From the NCBI RefSeq assembly GCF_964204645.1, contig NC_134030.1, positions 15,652,447 through 15,716,446 of the forward strand: 64,000 nucleotides of DNA, in the 5' to 3' direction. A program made the position numbers and the translations under genes. Below, one piece after another: positions 55,604 through 64,000 of this stretch (position 1 is its first letter; each line of letters begins with the position of its first letter). Below the pieces are notes generated by a model. It saw only the letters and a program-made list of their open reading frames with translations. It was not told the DNA's origin and searched no databases. Source of the stretch: Tubulanus polymorphus (lineage: Eukaryota > Nemertea > Palaeonemertea > Tubulaniformes > Tubulanidae).

Positions 55604-56284
55604 TCATTTCGGATCCTTGATATCAAATTCCTCAACGTATTGTTCATTATTTGGATCATTGTTCCATTGATCAATAAATTTCTTTGCCTTTGTTAACTGT
55701 TCTAAATATAACTGTAAATCTAGTTTATTAGATTTAATTATGTTTTCCTTCTTTTCTAAAGGTCTTAGATTCTTCCAATTCCAAATAAGTTTTTTATTGT
55801 ATTCATCATTCATGTTAAATTTAGAAATCGGCAACACGTGATCAATATGGTAATAATCCCCATAATTATCTATATTCATTTTATCATCGAATTGAAATAT
55901 AATCCATGATTTGAGAAATTCATCTGAACAACCCAATAGATTAGATAGTGTTTCTGAATGTGTTTCTTTGTTGAATAATTGTGTTAATCTAGATCTTAAG
56001 CATTGTTTCAATCTAAAATTAAGATCTGTTTGATATCTTTCTCTCATAAATTCTGTCATATAATCATTATAAGCTTCTCTATTATCTTCTCGGTATTGTT
56101 TGGTATATAGTTTAAAACAAGTTTTACAGCAATATTGAAAACCACCTTTGCTAATCTTACGCTTACTAAATTCTGTTAAAGCTAATTTATCTAATTCACA
56201 TTTAGAACACTTCTTGTAATATATATTTATAACACCACCAGTGTTATTTGTAATATTGATAGTTTGTGGTTGTTCTGGTTCCAT
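55604..56284 (-). CDS. HNH endonuclease-like protein with zinc ribbon
   Basis: 226 residues, intact. A zinc-binding head (C26/C29 and C52-C56 pairs) is followed by a basic helical region and an HNH core: YHIDHVLPIS (H146, D148, H149) and NLRPLEKKENIIKSNK with the conserved Asn residues. Similar free-standing HNH proteins occur in large DNA viruses. It probably nicks or cuts DNA; role in replication, resolution or host DNA attack is open. Start context gtataataaATG. Confidence 0.78.
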   Translation of the reverse strand: MEPEQPQTINITNNTGGVINIYYKKCSKCELDKLALTEFSKRKISKGGFQYCCKTCFKLYTKQYREDNREAYNDYMTEFMRERYQTDLNFRLKQCLRSRLTQLFNKETHSETLSNLLGCSDEFLKSWIIFQFDDKMNIDNYGDYYHIDHVLPISKFNMNDEYNKKLIWNWKNLRPLEKKENIIKSNKLDLQLYLEQLTKAKKFIDQWNNDPNNEQYVEEFDIKDPK

Positions 56285-56409
56285 TTATTATACGTATTTT
56301 TTTTTACTAATTACTTGGTTAATAATTTTAGAATCCTCTTCCATTTCTTCGACCAACGTCATCCTTTTTCATTGCTCGCTGCTTTCGATAAGTTAGTTTC
56401 GATTCCTTG

Positions 56410-57080
56410 ATATCTAAATAATACCACTGGGCAAAACCGCTCTTATAGGAGCGTTTTTGCTTAATGCACATGCGCTAATCATAATTATATATTCATTCTG
56501 TAAATTCTGTAAAATAGAAACAACACACGCGTTACATGCGTCACATGCGGCCATTGATGTCCGGTTTTGCTTAATGCACATGTGTTAATCATAATAGAAA
56601 CAACCGACATGAAATATCTAAATAATACCACTGGGCAAACCGCTCTTATAGGAGCGTTTTTACTTAATGCGCATGCGTTAATCATAATTATATATTCATT
56701 CTGTAAATTCTGTAAAATAGAAACGACCGACATAAAATATCAAAACGTGTTCGCATTAGGCAAAACCGCTCTTATAGGAGCGTTTTTCCTTAATGCGCAT
56801 GCGTTAATCATAATTATATATTCATTCTGTAAAATAGAAACAACTGAACATAGAAAATTCAAACGCATGTGCACTAGGCAAAACCGCTCTTATAGGAGCG
56901 TTTTTGCTTAATGCGCATGCGCTAATCCTAATAATATATTCATTCTGAATAGAAACGACCGAACATATAAAATTCAAACGCATGTGTACTAGGCAAAACC
57001 GCTCTTATAGGAGCGTTTTTGATCAATGCGCATGCGCTAATCCTAATTATATATTCATTCTGAATAGAAACGACCGAACA
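56410..57080. repeat. Degenerate tandem array with a conserved hairpin
   Basis: Five units of about 115-200 bp each contain aaaccgctcttataggagcg, a small stem-loop (CGCTC/GAGCG flanked by A and T runs), followed by aatgcgcatgcg and tatatattcattctg. Hairpins start at 56438, 56641, 56767, 56885 and 57000. The ORFs across it are by-products. It lies at the distal end of element B and could be terminal repeat, origin-like or host satellite DNA. Confidence 0.85.
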
Positions 57081-58490
57081 TAAAAATTCACCAATCAGAT
57101 TTACACAATACATTATACAAGTATGTTCGATCGTTGTATTGACAAAATTTATAGTTTCAACTAATACATTATTAGGGTTTTCTGTTTCTTCACAGAAAAC
57201 CCTATTGAAATTCGCGTGATTATTATTATTTTTTTTCCCTTTTCCACATAGTTTTTGTTAAAAGTGTAAAGGCTTCCTTACCTTACCGCTGTCGCCGATA
57301 CAATCCGTATGATGTCCTTCAGCTCACTTCAATCTCCAGATACTGCATGGGAATTTTGATAAATCCACGTTATAAAGGCACTGTCGAGCCGTAAACATCA
57401 GAAATTTGGCTCCATTCAATTAGTAGCCATGTTGTGTTTTCATACCGATATTTCTCTCTTCTTTTCGAGGAAGAGCTATCGAATAATTCCCTCTCTTCTT
57501 CACAATCAATTTCAAAGTCAATTTTATGAATTAATTGCTCAGCGGTTCCGAGTCCAAGAGTTTACGAGTCCGGCGTTCGCGTGTCTGACAGGTTTACGGG
57601 CATTTGTTTGTTACCTCTTTAATATTTTTGATTTCTTGTTATTCCGGTTATTTTATTTAAGTATATTGCTGATCAGTTCATGTAACCAAAAGCGTCAATA
57701 AACAGACTTTGAATTGATCAAGTTTAAATCAAGGTCGTTGAGTCGCGGAAGGCTACTTTAGAATTACGTTCGTCTTCGTCTCGCAAAAACCGTAATGTTT
57801 CCAATGTCTCCGTTTTTAACGCATGCGCATGATGTATGTGTTGGGGAAATTCTCTAAGTCCAGAAAACAGTCGAGTGCGCAGGCGTCACTACATGTCAGA
57901 ACTTCAATAACATGTGAATGGCTACCAGCGTCACTGTAGTTTCTCTTAGGTTCGAATCCCAAATAATTTTGATCTTAATTCAAATTTTGACGACCCAGTG
58001 TCGCTAGTTAATCTGTTTGCAGTGCCATTGAGTTCGAATCCCGAATATGTTATAGAAAAATACTTGCACGGAATTTTTTTTTTCAAGTACGAAAATTCCA
58101 GCTTACTGCATCCGGTTGTCCCAAAAATAGAAATGATCCTCTGACAAAATACGAAGAATGCCTCATCATCCAGTTCACAATTGCGAATTAAAATTAGTCA
58201 AAAAAGCATAACTCACGCCTTACATCTATGGAAAGGTCCCAAATCGATTGAACAACAAGAGAAAACTTAATATATGCTTATATACGTATATGATACGAAT
58301 GGAATAAATTTATTTGGATAATTCACTTGTTTGTGTAAATATGATATACAAGATTATCAAGACATTAGGCCTACAGAGTCAACAATTATGGTTTACCAAA
58401 CAAGTTTTTAGTGGTAACAATTAAACCACTGCCTCTAGGAAGTCATGAAGAAAGCACCCTTCCCACGTTTTAGTTCCCAGGTACTCGCCC
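57081..58490. other. Non-coding flank with a repeat copy
   Basis: Composition returns to that of the flank. 57174-57202 is a clean hairpin (gggttttctgt / acagaaaaccc). The remainder, apart from 57651-57777, shows no recognisable gene; the 90-residue ORF at 57429 has no support. Confidence 0.5.
57651..57777. repeat. Dispersed repeat, copy 2
   Basis: Direct copy of 1-125. It has caataaacag and ggtcgttgagtcgcgg blocks. If the hairpin at 57174 is the other end, the full repeat would be about 600 bp. Confidence 0.6.
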
Positions 58491-58529
58491 CATGACTACC
58501 ACAATAGCAGTGAAATAACAATTACCTCA

Positions 58530-59005
58530 TATACATACATCAAAGTAAAAACAGTACACCAAAGATGTATATACAAAAACCATGGATAGATCTGTGTAAT
58601 AATAGAAGTATAAATAATATATTGCAGTGAAAACAGTATACCTTTCATAAGATGTACATATAAAAACAATGAATAGATCTTTAATAATACATGTATAAAT
58701 AATATATCACAGTGAAAACAGTACACCAAAGATGTAAATATAAAAACAATGAATAGATCTTTAATCATACATGTATAAATAATATATCACAGTGAAAACA
58801 GTACACCAAAGATGTAAATATAAAAACAATAGATATATCTGTAATGATACATGTATAAATAATATATCACAGTGAAAACAGTACACCAAAGATGTAAATA
58901 TAAAAACAATAGATATATCTGTAATGATACATGTATAAATAATATATCACAGTGAAAACAGTACACCAAAGATGTAAATATAAAAACAATAGATATATCT
59001 GTAAT
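58530..59005. repeat. 80-bp tandem satellite
   Basis: Units start at cagtgaaaacagtacaccaa; the last four are spaced exactly 80 bases (58721, 58801, 58881, 58961) and the last two are identical where compared. Earlier units are more diverged. The array ends where the BEL2 LTR begins. Confidence 0.92.
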
Positions 59006-59655
59006 TGTTGGGAGAGTTCTCGGTCCAACACCACGGGGTTTCGGGCTCACTCCACTGACAGGCGATGGGAGTGAGGAAGCGAGCGAGGAGGACTGTATAG
59101 GTTCTCGGACAGAAGCAAAGCAAAGGCCGGGCAGAAGCAGAAGCCAGGCGGGTCGACAAGGCAGAAGCAAAGCCAGGCGGGTCACCAGACAGAAGCAAAT
59201 TTAGCGAGTCGGCCAGAGTCACGTTCCCTGGTTGAAGCAGCAAGGCAGAGTCGTCGTCCTGTCCCTTGAAGCAGCCGTTCCTTTCGTCATGAAATGACTA
59301 ACTTTAAGACTTTCTTCAGACTATAGCGATTTATTTAGCGGAGAGATGTGTACAGTCAGGCTTGCATAGATGAACTGATTTTACAGGATATTTGTTGCGG
59401 CTTTTATACAAAATCAGGCTGGGAACTAATTATGATTACAATCTGTTGAGAATGTTACAAACTGTCAAAATGTTACTATAAAAAGGATTAAAATATACAA
59501 ACGAGAGAACAGGCACAGTCTTAAACTAGTTAGAAACAAAATAATACACGTGTTATAGATTATGAAACGCGAGTTCACACGGGATCTCGGTGGTAACCAG
59601 GTCCACGCGCACTATAGCCATCTGGCTTTGATGAACTGTTGTAACGGTTACAACA
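59006..59655 (-). repeat. BEL2 3' LTR
   Basis: On the minus strand it starts tgttgtaaccgttacaac after a purine tract (gcgggagga) and ends gagaactctcccaaca, so the termini are TGTTG..CAACA. A tataaaa-type box near 59405 and an aataaa near 59330 are present. The flanking gtaat of the satellite may be the target duplication, unverifiable here. Confidence 0.8.
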
Positions 59656-59817
59656 TCCTCCCGCGCCAAAGTCCGGTATAGTCCAAATACGGTAAATCAC
59701 GAAAATACACGAACACGCGTAATTGTTCTTTCACGAAAACATTGATAATCGGCGGCGAATAGATGATCGGTCCAACATCGAGAGTTCGCAATAAGATGTC
59801 GGCGTGTCGCAAACAGT

Positions 59818-62733
59818 TCAGGCATCGAGTCGACAAACTTTCGTCGCTGGTCGCCTGTAGACTCCGCTTGTCGTCTTGAGTTCCACTGAGCGGACATGTC
59901 CATCGCTTCCGGGGTGGACATCGATGATACGTCCGAGCGGCCACTGACCACGTGGCAGGTTGTCATCGGCGAGTAGTACCACATCGTCGATTTGTAGGTC
60001 TCGGCTTGCGGTCTTCCATTTGGTTCGCTGGACAAGTGTCGGCAGATATTCCCGCGTGGAGCGAGCCCAGTACTGATTAGTGAGTGCCTGGGCCTGTCGC
60101 CATCGTTTTCTGGCGTTCAAATCATCAGCGTCAAACACTCCGGGTGGTAGGTTCGGGTTCGTCTTGCCGAGTAGAAAATGGCTCGGTGTTATCGCCTCCG
60201 GTTCGTCGTGGCTGGAGTTGACGTACGTCAGTGGCCTAGAATTCACGACGGCTTCGACTTCGGTAAACACGGTGTGCAGCACTTCATCGGTGACAATTTG
60301 TTTTCCCAGGACCACTTTCAAGTTTCTTTTAACGGACTGGACCAGACGTTCCCAAACTCCACCCATATGGCTAGCGGCAGGTGGGTTGAAATACCACTGG
60401 ATGTGATCTTGTGACGTTGCATCGGCGATTTTCGTCTGGTTCAGCTTCGTCAACTGGTCTCGAAGTTCCTTCTCGCCACCAGTAAAATTGGTCCCATTGT
60501 CCGAGTAGATTCTCTTTGGTTTTCCGCGTCTAGCGATGAATCGCCTAAGTGCCATTATGAAGCTGTCCGTGTCTAATGAGTACGCAACTTCCAAGTGCAC
60601 AGCTCTGGTGGCCAGACACGTAACCAGCAGCCCGTATCTTTTCTCCGTCTTACGGAACTTTCTCACTTGGAGCGGTCCGAAGTAGTCGATACCGACACTG
60701 CTGAACGGGCTCGCGGTGTCGAATCTGGCAGCAGGTAGGTCGGCCATTATCGGCGGCTGTGGCTTCGCTCTTCTTTTAATGCAGTAAGCGCATCGGCGAA
60801 CGAGTTTCTTCACGGTCGAACGACATTCGGGGATCCAGAACTTCTGCCGGATTTCGTTCATCGTTACTGCTAGACCACCGTGGAACATTTGGTGGTGATA
60901 GTGGTGGATGATTAGTCTCGTCACTTCGTGGTTCTTCGGCAGCAGTATCGGATGTTTCGCGGCTTCTGCGATCGGTGCGTTTTTTAAGCGACCACCAACT
61001 CTCAAGACACCGTTCTCATCAAGCTTCGGAGTTAGCGGCAGTATCTTGCTAGTTCTCGAGATTGGTCGGTGGCTTCGTAAATCAGCTATTTCCTCGCCGT
61101 ACGCTGCTTCTTGTGCCGCTTTGAAAATCAGCATTTCCGCCTCTTCGAGCTCTGAAACTTTCAGCGGCTCGGTGTTCGCGACGTCTCGCTTCATCAGGAT
61201 CGACTTAGCCCTGACTACTGTCGCGACGACTCGTTTGTATTTCATCCACGAGGACCATCTAGCAGGGTCTGGAAGCGTGGTTGACACTTCTGCGACGGAC
61301 AGTGTGTTGACTTTCTTAACTTCGGGATCGTCTTGCAGCATTGAGTCGACTAGCTTCGACTTCGGCCAGTTTGTGTCATCAAGTTTGAGGAATTCAGGTC
61401 CTTCTAGCCAGACGCTGGACTTGAGTTCTGTGACGGTGGCACCTCTCGACACGATGTCAGCTGGGTTCAGACTTCCTGGGATGTGTCGCCATTGGTTTGG
61501 ATGCGAGGAGTCGTGGATTTCAGCTACCCGATTGGCGATGAAGATGTGGAATCGTTTCGTTTCATTTGCGATATACTTCAGCACAATTTCGCTGTCCGAC
61601 CAGAATATCGTCTCATCGATTACATAGCTGATTTCTTTGCGAATGGTGTCGGCTAGTCTCACGGCCAGGACTGCTGCTTGCATCTCTAACCTAACTATTG
61701 ATAGTTTCTTCAGCGGGGCGACGCGACATCTGCTCATGACGAATGCGACTCGGACGTTGCCATCAGCGTGTTGCGTGCGAAGGTAAGCCACGGCACCGAA
61801 GGCTTTATCGGATGCGTCACAGAAGACATGTAGTTGTCGCCCGGTCGACGGCACATCTGGTGCTCGGTAACATCTCGGAATTTTCAGCATCTCAAGTTTG
61901 ATCAATTCTTTGAGCCAGATCTGCCAATTTTCTAGGTCCCCACCAGTTAGTTCATCGTTCCAGTCGAGTTTTTGACACCAAAGACGTTGCATCAGGATTT
62001 TCGCCTTAACTGTGAATGGTGCAGCAATGCCAAACGGGTCAAAAACTGATGAAACTTTGCTTAGCACTCCCCGTTTGGTAGCCGGCGTCATTGCTTCTCG
62101 GACCTTGAAACCAATCGTGTCTGACTCTGGATCCCATATCACCCCGAGGGTACGTTCAGCGGGTAGCTGGTCGGCCATCAAATCGATCGACTGGCAGCTG
62201 ACTTCGGATGGTGGTAATGCTTGCAGGACTTCACGACTGTTGCTCGTCCATTTCGTCAGTCTGAATCCACCACGTTTCACCAGCATCGTTACATCTTTTG
62301 CGCGTTGAATAGCTTTGGCGGTCGAATTTTCGGACTTCAGAAAATCGTCCATGTAGAAATGTTTTCTAATGGCTGCGGCGGTTTCTGCGTCTACTTCTGA
62401 TTCATTGTCTTCTGCTGTCTTTCTTAAGACGTAATTCGCCATGGCTGGAGAACACCGGGCGCCGAAGATTGTGACTTGCATTTCGTAGACGTCTGGCGGT
62501 CTCGTGGTATCTAAGTCTCTCCACAGAAAACTGAGGGCTGGTCGGTCCTCTTCTCGAACTTTTACTTGGTGATACATCTGCTCGATATCGGCCGTTATAG
62601 CAATCGGCTCTTCTCTGAATCTTAGCAGGATTCCTGGTAGGCTTTGGAGCAGATCTGGGCCGGTTATGAGTTGGTTATTCAGTGACACTCCCTGGTAAGT
62701 GGCAGCAGCGTCAAATACTACTCTGATCTTCTT
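59818..62733 (-). CDS. pol: BEL2 pol: RT, Pao/A17, RNase H, integrase, DUF5641
   Basis: An open frame of 971 codons continues from the codon after the TAG at 62734; its first ATG is at 62688. RT shows [27 protein letters not shown] and the catalytic YMDD (HFYMDDFLK). [18 protein letters not shown] is the Pao/A17 part. RNase H has [11 protein letters not shown] and [11 protein letters not shown]. Integrase has a zinc-binding head ([18 protein letters not shown]), [20 protein letters not shown] and [12 protein letters not shown], a complete D,D,E set. A DUF5641-like end ([20 protein letters not shown]) follows. No lesion inside. Confidence 0.95.
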   Translation of the reverse strand, partial: KKIRVVFDAAATYQGVSLNNQLITGPDLLQSLPGILLRFREEPIAITADIEQMYHQVKVREEDRPALSFLWRDLDTTRPPDVYEMQVTIFGARCSPAMANYVLRKTAEDNESEVDAETAAAIRKHFYMDDFLKSENSTAKAIQRAKDVTMLVKRGGFRLTKWTSNSREVLQALPPSEVSCQSIDLMADQLPAERTLGVIWDPESDTIGFKVREAMTPATKRGVLSKVSSVFDPFGIAAPFTVKAKILMQRLWCQKLDWNDELTGGDLENWQIWLKELIKLEMLKIPRCYRAPDVPSTGRQLHVFCDASDKAFGAVAYLRTQHADGNVRVAFVMSRCRVAPLKKLSIVRLEMQAAVLAVRLADTIRKEISYVIDETIFWSDSEIVLKYIANETKRFHIFIANRVAEIHDSSHPNQWRHIPGSLNPADIVSRGATVTELKSSVWLEGPEFLKLDDTNWPKSKLVDSMLQDDPEVKKVNTLSVAEVSTTLPDPARWSSWMKYKRVVATVVRAKSILMKRDVANTEPLKVSELEEAEMLIFKAAQEAAYGEEIADLRSHRPISRTSKILPLTPKLDENGVLRVGGRLKNAPIAEAAKHPILLPKNHEVTRLIIHHYHHQMFHGGLAVTMNEIRQKFWIPECRSTVKKLVRRCAYCIKRRAKPQPPIMADLPAARFDTASPFSSVGIDYFGPLQVRKFRKTEKRYGLLVTCLATRAVHLEVAYSLDTDSFIMALRRFIARRGKPKRIYSDNGTNFTGGEKELRDQLTKLNQTKIADATSQDHIQWYFNPPAASHMGGVWERLVQSVKRNLKVVLGKQIVTDEVLHTVFTEVEAVVNSRPLTYVNSSHDEPEAITPSHFLLGKTNPNLPPGVFDADDLNARKRWRQAQALTNQYWARSTREYLPTLVQRTKWKTASRDLQIDDVVLLADDNLPRGQWPLGRIIDVHPGSDGHVRSVELKTTSGVYRRPATKVCRLDA

Positions 62734-64000
62734 CTAGTTTGGGTTTACGACGGCGTGATGCGGCAAATACCATCTCTTCTTCTGGTTAGAGGCAGCTTCA
62801 AGTGGCGTAAGTTTACAGGCGTAGCCATCGGCGATGTAAGCTGCGAATGTCTGCTTATATGCTTCTGCTTTCACCGGGTCACGAATCAAGGACTTCTCGG
62901 TCGTTTCTAATCGGCGGTAGGCCATAGGGCGATTATTCGGTAACTGCACGTCGTCGTTCTTCCACAGTAGGCTCGTCTCGTATCTGTCACCGAGACATCT
63001 CGTTCTCTCTCGCAGGATCTTATCGGCTCTGATATCTTCTCGGGATTCGGCTACGGGCTTGTCGTACTTCGTTCCGAAAGACTCCGTTGACCACCATGCA
63101 TCAAGCGTCTCGTGGATATTATCGGTCGACTTCCCGAGGCACAATACGTTTCTTTCAGTCGTCTGTTCGGTATTCGCCATATTGCCGGTAACGGACCAGC
63201 CAAAATCGGTTCTTACGGCAATCGGTCGGCCGGGCCCTGCTGTTCTGACTTCGTGCTGGATGATGGCTTCGATGACGTTGGCTCCCAGCAGAACTTCTAC
63301 TTGCCCGGATGACGTTTCTGGTATACAAATGTCACTGAAGTAGTTTTCGATTATCGTTTTCTTTATCTTCGGCATCGAAACGTTCAATCTGGGTACAGCC
63401 CACGCCTCGTTGACTTCTATGACGTTGTTGACGGCTTCGGGTCCGAGCGGTTTGATTTTCATCTTGAATTTAAGCGTCTTGTACCGTTCACCGTCATTTT
63501 CGACATTGCTCAACTTCAGAAATTTTCTTTCGCCGCTGATACCGAGTCGATCAACAAGTCTGCTACAGCACAGTGACGTTTGTGCGCCTGAGTCGAGCAG
63601 CGCATAGGTATCTTGGTGCTGACCTCCGTCGCCATAAAGTCTGACTGGAACGACTTGCAGTATGGCGTTTGACACGTTATGCTTCTGGCGGCTAGTAGTG
63701 TTGATTTCGGCTTCAGTCTCGTAGTATTCTTGGTTGTTGACGGATGATTCATCTGATAGACACACTGCAGCGACTTCTCTCTTCGGGTACACTCGTTGAC
63801 TCCCGTGTAGCAGGGGGTGATGTTTCCCCTTGCAGTTTGGCTGGGTACACGTTTTCTTGCCAGGACAGAATCTCACACGATGACCTTCTCCCAAGCAGCA
63901 GAAACATCTCTTTGACACTGCAATGTACGCTGATCTCTCGTTGACAGACTTCAGCTTAAACGTTCGACATACAGCGAGCTTATGGTCTTCGTTGCAGAGT
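62734..64000 (-). CDS. pol: BEL2 Gag zinc knuckles and aspartic protease, partial
   Basis: The frame is open to the window edge, beyond the ATG at 63918. CFCCLGEGHRVRFC and the CTQPNCKGKHHPLLH knuckles of BEL Gag are followed by the protease (DUF1758-type) with the active site ALLDSGAQTSLC. VEVLLGANVI and TDFGWSVTGN mark the protease end, and PHHAVVNPN the RT entry. One TAG (62734-62736) separates it from RT in the same frame. It may be a point mutation, or a readthrough codon as in some retroviruses. Confidence 0.92.
   Translation of the reverse strand, partial: LCNEDHKLAVCRTFKLKSVNERSAYIAVSKRCFCCLGEGHRVRFCPGKKTCTQPNCKGKHHPLLHGSQRVYPKREVAAVCLSDESSVNNQEYYETEAEINTTSRQKHNVSNAILQVVPVRLYGDGGQHQDTYALLDSGAQTSLCCSRLVDRLGISGERKFLKLSNVENDGERYKTLKFKMKIKPLGPEAVNNVIEVNEAWAVPRLNVSMPKIKKTIIENYFSDICIPETSSGQVEVLLGANVIEAIIQHEVRTAGPGRPIAVRTDFGWSVTGNMANTEQTTERNVLCLGKSTDNIHETLDAWWSTESFGTKYDKPVAESREDIRADKILRERTRCLGDRYETSLLWKNDDVQLPNNRPMAYRRLETTEKSLIRDPVKAEAYKQTFAAYIADGYACKLTPLEAASNQKKRWYLPHHAVVNPN

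Larger units (their letters stand above)
40641..57080 (+). mobile_element. Element B: near-complete Polinton-like element
   Basis: Fourteen or so viral-type genes in two convergent blocks: plus strand 40642-52345, minus strand 56284-52689. The gene set (PolB, MCP, penton-like, packaging ATPase, retrovirus-like integrase) defines Polinton/Maverick and adintovirus elements; MCP and integrase resemble the families labelled F54H12.2-like and F54H12.3-like in invertebrate genomes. The 5' end is displaced to 31126-31885. No terminal inverted repeat pair was found, so the natural ends are uncertain. Confidence 0.9.
59006..64000 (-). mobile_element. BEL2: BEL/Pao retrotransposon, 3' part to window end
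   Basis: Minus-strand pol (64000-59818) and a 3' LTR (59655-59006). Gag and the 5' LTR lie beyond the window. Pol has a single stop, so the element is young compared with BEL1. Confidence 0.93.

Noticed and set aside
56410-57080. CRISPR-like array
   Set aside because: Units are 115-200 bp with drifting, non-unique spacers, no cas genes, and the surroundings are eukaryotic.
57429-57701. 90-residue ORF after element B
   Set aside because: No family, hydrophobic by composition only, and it runs into the dispersed repeat.
60908-61627. 239-residue plus-strand ORF
   Set aside because: Antisense shadow of the BEL2 RNase H/RT region, serine-rich as expected for the reverse frame.

Overview
The window is eukaryotic repeat-rich DNA, most likely from a marine invertebrate animal; the phylum cannot be told from the sequence. 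Every recognisable gene belongs to a mobile element: BEL/Pao and Ty3/Gypsy LTR retrotransposons, a LINE remnant, MITE-like elements, a tRNA-derived SINE head, and strikingly AT-rich Polinton/Maverick-like (adintovirus-like) integrated viral DNA. I see no cellular host gene, rRNA or intact tRNA gene.

Layout. 1-4280: non-coding flank with two MITE-like elements and a SINE head. 4285-5900: a small AT-rich fragment (element C) with one unrecognised ORF. 6990-16985: a BEL/Pao element on the minus strand (BEL1), split by a Ty3/Gypsy element with both LTRs (Gypsy1, 7311-13464, 4-bp target duplication gaac). 16985-19736: the 3' part of a second Gypsy element (Gypsy2) with integrase upstream of reverse transcriptase, the Gmr1-type order. 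19745-29880: Polinton-like element A on the minus strand, from a truncated capsid gene up to a zinc-finger/PolB gene. 29880-31125: LINE remnant and a Gypsy LTR. 31126-33837: spacer holding the inverted 5' piece of element B, a Gypsy gag and a MITE-like element inside the gag leader. 33838-40630: near-perfect inverted copy of 24329-31125. 40641-57080: element B, the best preserved Polinton-like element. 57081-59005: flank, a dispersed repeat and an 80-bp satellite. 59006-64000: BEL2 on the minus strand, almost open, running off the window.

Element B has a viral gene set. On the plus strand: a zinc-finger + protein-primed-type DNA polymerase B with an inserted endonuclease-VII-like HNH domain, a small OB-like protein, a penton-like minor capsid protein, several small membrane proteins, a large conserved structural protein, a coiled-coil/membrane protein, an intact double-jelly-roll-type major capsid protein and a zinc-finger protein. 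Convergent on the minus strand: a packaging-type ATPase, an intact retrovirus-like integrase with chromodomain, two small accessory proteins and an intact HNH protein. Most of these genes start at TAAATG behind a T-run, which looks like a shared late-promoter-type signal. The polymerase carries stops, frameshifts and a changed catalytic motif, so the copy is a decayed provirus-like element.

The palindrome is explained by one event. If elements A and B were originally head to head with a Gypsy fragment between them, an inversion with staggered breaks would duplicate 6.8 kb of A at one breakpoint and about 183 bp of B at the other, in inverted orientation, which is what is seen. An assembly artefact remains possible.
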